From NCBI GenBank assembly GCA_013339765.2, contig CM023448.1, forward strand, positions 285,316,817 through 285,380,816: a DNA stretch of 64,000 bases, read 5' to 3'. This stretch comes from Haemaphysalis longicornis. Taxonomy: Eukaryota > Arthropoda > Arachnida > Ixodida > Ixodidae. Both the position numbers and the translations under genes were made by a program. The notes under the pieces were generated by a model. It was not told the DNA's origin, searched no databases, and worked only from the letters and a program-made list of their open reading frames with translations. Shown piece by piece: positions 56,661-64,000 of this stretch (position 1 is its first letter; every line of letters begins with the position of its first letter).

Positions 56661-57599
56661 GATGGACAGACCCATGGCTTTAGGAGCTTCGCCCCTAAAA
56701 ATCGGCTGTGTATCTGCTTACTTCCCTGCACATGTCGTGGAAATACTATTGTTGTCTGCCAACCCTGCGGCGCAACTCCGTCATGAACGCCACACGTGCG
56801 CAGCTTCCTATAGCATGCAGCCATGTACCAACGTGCACATACCCACGCGCACCCCGAAACGATCAGGCGATAACACAAAAGATAATGCTGATGACGAGGT
56901 CTCGCAGGGAATATAAATGGGGGAGAACTATAACAGCTAGCGCTGCGAATTCTATCTTTCCACGCCTGTGATCATACCATCAACACGTGTTGCGTGTTGG
57001 CGCGTTAGTTACATTCATGTCTTTTTACGTGTCTGACAAGGCACTGCCAGTCTTATGTGATCTTTTATTGGACAACGGACGAGAAGATCCAGGCATTGAG
57101 GAGGAGGGGGAGGGGGTAATTTGGCTATAAGTGACGGTATCGGTACAGCAGATTCAGCGAAGCATGATACTGCTGTTCAAGTTTAGTAGGATTGTCTCAT
57201 TTTGCTTTGCTGACGCTGACCTACTGCACTCAGCGCATTATGATGAAAACACCGCCGCTTTATGTTCGAACCAAAAGCTTCTGCGAGGTATTTATATTCC
57301 TGAGGAGTAAACATAAGCCCATTCCGCTCGTTCAGTCAGTATGCGTTTACTCTTTCCCACACAACATTCAGCTAAATATAAATTCTGCCACGAACCTGGA
57401 ACTCTGAAAAAACATAATATTCGGCTGCGCAAAGAACTCTTACCTTTCGCCCTTAAACCCGCCGCCTCCCCTGAGCAGTAGGAGATACTGGTGTTCAGGT
57501 GCCACCTGAGGACCACCTCCTGCTTGTGACCAGGGCTAGGGCATTCCGGACAGCACATGGGCTCCTGGACTGAGAAACCACTCTCACATTATTGTTTAA
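56661..57599. other. Unassigned spacer
   Basis: Nothing recognised. A GGAGCTTCGCCCCTAAAAA word follows the LTR-like segment near 56680. Open frames are short and without motifs. Confidence 0.4.
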
Positions 57600-57660
57600 A
57601 GGGGCCATGGAGACAAAAACTTGAATTGCAGCGACTCAATCCCAGGCCGTTAACGCGAAA

Positions 57661-57725
57661 GTGGTGGTGGTGGTGGTGGTGGTGATGTTTATTGACGGGT
57701 GGACCTAGCCTTGCGTGGTATGCCG
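57661..57725 (-). mobile_element. LINE-like 3' tail inside the first insertion
   Basis: The minus strand ends CCGTCAATAAACATC, followed by a (CAC)n tail (57684-57661). AATAAA then trinucleotide tail is the usual LINE/RTE 3' form. The coding part is not recognisable. Confidence 0.4.
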
Positions 57726-57939
57726 GCAATTTCTCACTCGATCAGCACCTTTTTACCGCTATGCGCGGGAATTTCACCTCAGCTGAGGCTTTGTGACACG
57801 TAAAATCCCCCTCCGAGGGGCACGAATCAAATGCAGAGCATTTCTTGCGGGGGGGCGCGCCTGCAAGTCGTATGGATTCGTATTGGTGTTGGTTGTTGTA
57901 ATTGTTGTCTTCCAGCGTAGACATTGTCGATGAAGTCCG

Positions 57940-58115
57940 ATGGTGAAACGTGCCGTGAACCCCTGCCGCGGCTATGACGCAACGTGGAGCGGCTATGACG
58001 CAACGTGGCGCGGCTATGACGCAACACAATCCAACACAATCCACTTTAATCCAATCCAATCCAAATCCAAGCCAATCCAAATCGAATCCAATCCAATGCC
58101 CCTCGCGAGAGAGTG
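57940..58115. repeat. Dispersed repeat 'G', partial copy with (AATCC)n
   Basis: GTGAAACGTGCCGTGAACCC, then GCGGCTATGACGCAACG three times in tandem, then the TCCAATCC array and GCCCCTCGCGAGAGAGTGTT. It matches 37630-37800 except for the extra GCGGCTATGACGCAACG units. Confidence 0.8.
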
Positions 58116-58468
58116 TTATAGCGCGCCGAAATCGCCACCACGCGAACGCGTGATGCTGACGTCCGATCACGCCACAGATGTTACGACCGCAGCGCGCGCG
58201 AACGAATATGTGGTTTAAAGCTGCGAACCGACCGCGGCGAGAGAGCGCGATGCGAGCGCCCCACCTGTTTCTTGCGCGCGAACCTAAACGCGGCGAGAGG
58301 AGGGTGTTGCGTACGTCCCCACCGTTGTGCGCCCGAACCGAACGCGGCGAGAGAGGGCGTTGCGAGCGGAGAGAAGGCTGAGGAGGACGCGGGGGAGAGG
58401 GCGCACCTCTGGCCGACGGTTGAATGAGTCAAGGATATAAGGCACGTTCGTAACCTTCCTTCTGTGTC

Positions 58469-58543
58469 GGCTTGTGGCTCGTTGGTAGAGTACCGTGCAC
58501 CTTGCGTTCCGCCGCGAGGTCGTAGATCGAAACCTGGCGCCGG
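58469..58543 (+). other. tRNA-like degenerate sequence
   Basis: GGCTTGTGGCTCGTTGGTAG resembles an A box and GGTCGTAGATCGAAACC a worn B box about 50 bases later. No good cloverleaf is apparent. It is more likely a SINE head or tRNA relic than a tRNA gene. Confidence 0.3.
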
Positions 58544-58989
58544 CAAGTGTTTATATAGTGTAGGGAGCGATGCGGACTACGGACGCCAACGCGGGTGACA
58601 TCGTGAGTTACTAAAATGCTCTGCATTTAATAAAATTTTGTTTTATTCGAAAGATTTGGTGTTTTATAGTGCCCCCAGCGCTTGTCCGGCAGCAAACGAT
58701 GCTTTATTCAGTAAGAAATTATTCAATTTAAGTCAAAATTTTGATTCTCCCGCCAAATTGTGCGCTTCGTGACGTTTGTGATGACGTAACAAGGACAGGT
58801 CTTCAGGCGAAAGTTAGTACACCGTTTAGTCTGCAGCGGACCGTTGAAGGCTTGTTTACCGTCCGACCTCCCAGTTGGCGCCACCATACTGCGCAGGACT
58901 GCTGTCCGCCCTCTCTTTGTTTCTGACCGTATTTGCACCTGGCTTGTTTTTGTTACGGTTTGGAAGTAATCGTTTCGTGAAACATGTGG

Positions 58990-59960
58990 TCTCTCTACCT
59001 CACAATATGCATAACCCTAGCATTGCACAAGGCAGGCATTCATGCACACTGCGAGGAACCACCGTGGGTTCGAGCTAGTTGAGCACGCTCACGATACTGA
59101 AACGCCGTCGCGCCAACTTAACACCGCCTCTGTTGGGCAGGTGGAGAAAGGGGCGACAAAGGAATATGCCCAGGGTACGGAGGGAAGACGTTTATTTTAT
59201 ACTAACATTCTAGTCACATATTTTACAGTCCCAATTACACAATTTACAGTACAGGTACGTACTTCCCGTTAGGTGAAAGGGGCGATGGGGCGCCACGCGC
59301 AAGTGCGCACGTTTCGTCGGCGCAGAGCCAGTGGGCTCTTCTGTCAGGGCAAATTCCGGGGTGCGCACACGTTGTGCGCGCGCGCATCACCGTGCTGGCC
59401 GGATCGGTTCGCAGCAGCGAGGGAGACGGGGCCCATTCGCTCACAGGCGCGTACCGCACGGCGTGTTCGTCGAGTGGTAGGTACGGCCTTACTATATGCA
59501 AGCGTAGGGACAACAGGAGCAGCCTTGGGCACGGGCCGCAGCCGGAAGGGCTGGTGGGCTTTCGCCGGCGCAACAGAGTTGCCGCCGGCTGGTAAAGAAA
59601 GCGTCACATACCTTCGGCCAACGCCTTCGGCGTCCTGGAAGCGTCTCCCCGAACGGACCCCCGCGCAGGGCGCGCGTTCGCCTCCCGGCGAGAGTCGGGT
59701 TCGGGCATCGTTCAAACGGACCAATGAGGTGAGGTTAGCTCCGCTACCAGGGCGGAGCGCCCGCTGCGTGACAGTGTTTTATCGCCGCAACGGTCTCTGC
59801 AGGCTTCACCTCACGCAAGAGTTTGAAAGACGGCTCGGCTCTACGCAGTGGCGCCAAGACGAGCCGGAATTTTGGAGGAGAGAGGGGAAGAGCGCCGCGT
59901 AATGACACAAACCCAGTGATCGCGCAATGGCTAGGGCGTCAGGATCCCCACAAACATTAG
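58990..59960. other. GC-rich insertion with a long unidentified frame
   Basis: This is the segment absent from the sister TTAA element. It holds a 209-codon frame on the plus strand (59273-59902), very Arg/Ala/Gly-rich, with no known domain, and a TTTATTTTATACTAACATTC stretch near 59190. The same span is open on the minus strand in part (59344-59724), so the coding call is weak. It may be a solo LTR or another repeat, but I could not define its ends. Confidence 0.35.
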
Positions 59961-60422
59961 GTATGCTCGACAAACAGGGTCACGTACACAATGTGGCTTA
60001 CGCCAACCGGCCAGTGTCGTGTCAGACCAACAGCACGATCAGACCAATACCAACAGCAGCACGCACTGGTACTTCTGTGTTTACGTGTACTTTCGTAACT
60101 TCCACTGCTTGCCCCACCATTCCTACTGCTATAAAATGAATATGCATTACATTTTAGCGAACATACCTTGTTCTGCAAGCTTATAAGCCCTGCCTAACTT
60201 GCGTTTGCTTTTCCCGACCTCCGCCAATCGCACGGCTGTGCATATTACGTCATAGGTTCTCGTGCGGGAAATGATATATATAGCGAGTCGCATGGCCATT
60301 GCTTTTTCCCCCTAATTATATAGCTTATTTGAGATAAGTTTACGTTAATAGTGCTGTCAGTATGATTCTAAAGAGGCAATCTTTCGAATGAACCAAACTT
60401 GTGTTTTGTGTGCATGGCCCCT

Positions 60423-61439
60423 TTATTTACAACTTGCAGCGCATGACGAATTATACCTAAAGGCATGCAAACTATTTCGAATGCGCATTGACCGACTGCC
60501 AGTTATTGTGACACCAGGAGATTGAGTACGAATTGCCCCAACTGTACCCTTGAGGGGAACGCAGAAAATGCTGTCTTTCGCATATTGGTGTTCATTTACT
60601 GCTTGCCACGCGGCGTTTGACTCGTGTACCGAGCGCTATCGGCGGAGTAGCGATCCAGTCCACTGCTGCGCTCATGTGCTCCCGTATCTGCGGGCTCGGT
60701 TCACGCGTGCGGGGATCGCTTCAAACTCCTTCGACTCGCCATCGCAGGCGTCGGTGATTTGCGCGTCCCCAGGGTCGGCCCACGCGTCGACGTGCGCGGG
60801 GGGGGATTACTCGGAGCGAGGCCGCTCGTGTTTCCCTTCCGCTACCGAAACCGGCGTCCTCCAGTGCGCCGCCGCGCTCGCGCGTTCCGCGGCATTCCCG
60901 GAGTCGTTACGGGGCACTTACCATATCGAAGGCCGTGGCATCGAATTGAACTCAATTTGTCTTTCGCTATCTTCCTCGGAGATCTAAGAAATGTCTCCCG
61001 ACGTCACCGGCCTCCTCCCGAGCCCGTGTACAGCGGCTGCCGCGCCTTTAAGCTGTCAGGGCTGTCATTACTCTTGCGGCTTTCTCCCGATCGGCCAGGT
61101 GTCGCACTGCAGGCCCGCGCTTCTCGGTGCCTGCAATTTGCCCAGCTCGGTGGTAATGAGCGGCTCGGTCACTCAGCCCCCAACATTGCTGCTGCTGCTG
61201 CTGCCTGCCATGTAAATGACGCGCCTACTCCCTTCCCCCTCATTTCTCCTTCCCTTCGCCTCTCTTGTACCCTGAACTCCCCAGCACCGTCACTCTGGAG
61301 GATTTATCACCCAAATGTCGAAGTAGCTAGTTTGCGTGCGTGTTTGTGCGTGTGTGCGTGGGCGGCCGTGTATGTGTCATCTTCGGATGGAAAAGTCCTG
61401 ACTCATCAAAGGTAAAAAAAGCTCAACCGCAAAACCACT
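60423..61439. other. GC-rich block (60550-61320) without a recognised gene
   Basis: Overlapping frames of 145 (60550-60987) and 218 codons (60759-61415) on the plus strand in different registers show no domain. The 218-codon frame ends in a low-complexity tail. (TGC)n sits near 61188-61203, followed by CCATGTAAATGACG. Possibly a CpG island or regulatory block. Confidence 0.35.
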
Positions 61440-61582
61440 GCCCGAGAAATGAAAAAAAAAAAAAAGTGAACATCGTTAGAAAGAAAAGAAATCGCCTCCT
61501 TAAACTCACACTTTAGGCAGTTCCGAGGAAAGAGTAAGAAGAAATTATGTAAGAAAACTCTACGAAAGGCAGACGTACCATT
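61440..61582. repeat. Direct repeat, copy B (partner at 55843-55978)
   Basis: The same sequence and orientation as copy A, with an added A run near 61451 and a few substitutions. It ends at GTACCATTTT. Confidence 0.85.
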
Positions 61583-64000
61583 TTATACTTAATTTGTTCA
61601 ATCACAGCACTAAGGCGCTTGTTTTATCCATTTTTTGTTCCACTCCGTGTCGCTCTTCAACAGAAACGTGTGGGAAAGGTATCAGGAGTTTTCCAGCCGG
61701 TACAAACAGGACATTCATTCGATAGTGCGGTTTCCATGCGCGTGAAACTCGCGCCTCTGCGTTCTGCAAATGCGCTCAGAACCAAGTCCTTACCTCGTCT
61801 CGTGTTTTCTCTAGTTTCACTTTATAGAGTTGCGCTATTGGTTCGGCAGACCTCTCTCTCTCCCGTGGCGCGCGAAAAGACAAGAAAAGCGGGTGACGCG
61901 GATGGCCTTACCAGCGCCGCAGAGGAAGGAGGCGGTTGGCGGTGACACGATTGTTTGCGCCTAGCTGTGCGCACGTGCAGAGGGGGAAAATTCAGCCTCC
62001 TCCGGAGGCGAGGGGAGGGGGCGGCGCGGTCAGGTGCGTGGCCGGGATTAAGTGTGGCCGACGCCCCGGGCCCGCGCGGCGGGTCGTTTTCTGGCCCGGG
62101 GGAAGCGGCGCTCCGTCAGCCGCGCTGCGGGGCTTGATGGACTGGAATGGGTTTTGGGGGTGACAAATGCGGAGCCCCCGGCTCCGAGGATCGAGTAAAA
62201 TAAAAGGCCGCCGGCGACGGCAAAAGGCAGTCGTTGCCGCCCAAGCGGCGGCCGCGTTGAGCTATGGGCCTCATTACGGCCGTGTCCGAGCGAGCCATAC
62301 ATTACGGGGCCCTACTATCGGAGCGCGCGCAGACGTTCTATCAACGACACTGGTTAAGTAATGACATTTCATCCGGTGACCCGTTAGGAGCGCGGGGACA
62401 GTTATGGATCCCGCTGGGGCCTCTGTCTTGCTTCACGCTCCGGGGAACAGCGCGCTCGCGACGCCGATAAGGCGCACCTGCGCGCAGGTGCGACGCGACC
62501 CCGCGCGCGCGGCTCTGTTTGCTAACGCTGCGCCGCCCGAGGAGAGCGCGGCTAATGCAGGAGCCGCCACTGCTGCGAGCGCCGGAGAAATCACTCCGGA
62601 CAAGGGGCGAACACGCGACCGACCATCAGTTACACAGCCGAGAAAAAGGGGAGGTGGAGCAGCGCTGTAATACACGTGTCCGCTGTGTACAGCAGCAGCG
62701 CGATGCGAACGCTTCGCGGGGCTGTGAAACAATGCGACGCGCAGTTGTTAAGATAACGAAAATGAATTTTCTGTGATTCGCGGAAAAGTGTACAATTCCT
62801 CTTTCGGTGTTTTTGAACTAAGCTGCTTATTCGAGGCTTTCCCCATAGCCGTCGGTAATAAGCGAAGAGAAAAATAAAGTTTACCTTTGCAAGCGTTAAT
62901 TTGATTTTATTTACGTTGCGTCCTACTAGCTTATTGTTCCTCCCACTACTCGGTTGTTTTTTGTTTCAATCGAGCAAAGCGGCCTCCACAGATTTTTTTA
63001 TGCTTCGACCTCGAAGTGGCGGTCTCGCGTGTAAACCTCTTTTTTTTTTTCCTTTTTTCGCAATGCAAAACATGTATCAAGCGGCTGTTACAGCTTGTTA
63101 GATGTAAATAGCGCGTGCCACAGGAAATGAGTGCACGCTATTTCGGACATCAAGAAGTGACGCACCCTTCAAGCACCGATGACGATTCATGGAACTACGT
63201 ACAACGTTAGCAGATATCTTAAAGCTCGGGAGCGCCGTCAACGAGAAGTTTGTAGCCAACGTTGTTGTAGCAACAACAAGCCGCGTTGCCCTCAGACCTT
63301 TTGGTAGTTGCCAGCTGACCGCGGCCTGCTCAATCTTGAAGCAGAGCGCCGCCTCGTAGCCCTCGAGCCGTTTCAAGCCAACCCGCGCATGTAACAGAGG
63401 GAGACGCAAGCACCCGGAGCGGTCGGGCAACACCGTTATCAAGACATACGAGGCGCCCGGCGCCGCAGAAAAGAGCAGGAAACTGGCCAAGGCGTCGCTC
63501 GCAGGATACCGCTCTCGGAGCGGACGTGAGAGGCAGGCAGGCTACTCTACGATTGACGAATGCTGATTGGCAGCCGGCGAGCGTGGGCTGACGCGAATCC
63601 GAACCCGGTCCCGAATGGAGGCCCCCCGGAGAAAAAATGAGTGCAAAGCGGCGCAGAAAGACGAAATGGCCGAGAAGGGAACCGAGTACGGGAACAAGTG
63701 GCCGCTCGCTTCGTCGACGGCTCGGACTCCGACAGGGCGCCCTGGCATGCCGGGCTCGACCTCTTCCCTTCCCCCCACACTATCGGCGCGCCCTCTCGGA
63801 CGTTTATGTGCCTTCTTTTGTGCGTCATTTTCCGACCTACGCTCCCTCTCTCACTCTTCTATTTCTTTGCGCCTTCCCGCTTGGGTATCTTTCACCCCCT
63901 TTTCCACCCCCGCTCTCTGTTTTGCTTCGTATCCTTGTCCCCCTTTTTTTCGCCTGCGGGCCAAAGGCGGCGCCCGCGTACCGACCGTCTGATTTATGGC
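61583..64000. other. GC-rich terminal region, no recognised gene
   Basis: 61900-62700 and 63150-64000 are GC- and CpG-rich with frames open on several registers, such as 63567-63992 plus (141 codons) and 63098-63490 minus (130 codons), none with a domain. GCTATGGGCCTCATTACGG and GAGCCATACATTACGG words near 62260-62310 form a small inexact repeat. The stretch 62780-63100 is AT-rich with AAAAATAAAG near 62872. Confidence 0.35.

Larger units (their letters stand above)
57600..60422. mobile_element. TTAA-flanked transposon, copy 2, with two insertions
   Basis: The ends read AGGGGCCATGGAGACAAAAA and, inverted, AGGGGCCATGCACACAAAAC, with TTAA at the left and TTAT at the right. The body follows the copy at 8341-9474: TTATTCGAAAGATTT..GTGTTTTATAGTGCCCCCAG at 58640, ACTTTCGTAACTTCCACTG near 60090, CCTCCGCCAATCGCA near 60215. 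It is interrupted at about 57626-58632 and again at about 58990-59960. No transposase is seen. Confidence 0.7.

Noticed and set aside
59273..59902. A 209-codon frame as a host protein gene
   Set aside because: It lies in a GC-rich insertion, has no domain and is Arg/Ala-biased. Kept only as an unidentified insert.
60759..61415. A 218-codon frame as a gene
   Set aside because: No domain, several registers open in CpG-rich DNA and a low-complexity end. More likely a GC-rich non-coding block.

Overview
This 64 kb window looks like intergenic or intronic DNA from an ixodid (hard) tick. The clearest sign is several copies of a tRNA-derived SINE that I recognise as the tick family Ruka. LINE 3' ends with short microsatellite tails, an LTR element and a P-like transposon with a THAP domain fit the same picture. 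I found no intact host gene. Almost every long open frame is either a shadow or a piece of a decayed transposable element (TE), so the annotation is a TE map with unexplained spacers.

Layout. 0.49-5.4 kb: an LTR retroelement on the minus strand with two ~650 bp LTRs, a tRNA-Leu-like primer binding site and a frameshifted gag start, but no reverse transcriptase or integrase. 6.2-7.6, 11.1-14.5, 15.2-16.7, 20.6-22.1, 22.8-25.6 and 49.1-51.5 kb: six foldback-type elements whose terminal inverted repeats (TIRs) are arrays of degenerate 14-16 bp units. The unit sequence differs between families, but period, inverted arrangement, target duplications of about 8-10 bp and an outer end like GGGTGTAGG recur. 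8.3-9.5 and 57.6-60.4 kb: two TTAA-flanked elements of one family, the second broken by two large insertions. 22.3-26.0 kb: a hAT-like pair of ends enclosing a foldback element, which encloses a LINE fragment. 27.1-30.3 kb: a Ruka SINE with a perfect target duplication, then a decayed RTE-type LINE. 43.5-45.3 kb: a decayed CR1/Jockey-like LINE. 45.8-48.7 kb: a P-superfamily transposon with ~0.6 kb TIRs and the transposase pieces in the wrong order. 48.9-51.9 kb: an old solo LTR split by a foldback element that itself carries a Ruka SINE.

The rest (parts of 16.7-19.6, 30.3-33.4, 34.9-43.4, 52-57.6 and 60.4-64 kb) has no recognisable genes. It includes several GC-rich, CpG-rich blocks with A/T-rich homeodomain-like words that could be regulatory, and many simple repeats.

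The most interesting content is the foldback family set. It resembles Drosophila FB elements in design, and in this window several unrelated-looking repeat arrays turn out to be paired ends of discrete elements. The LTR split at 49.1-51.5 kb fixes one such element's borders to within a base or two. All alignments were made by eye and no database search was possible.
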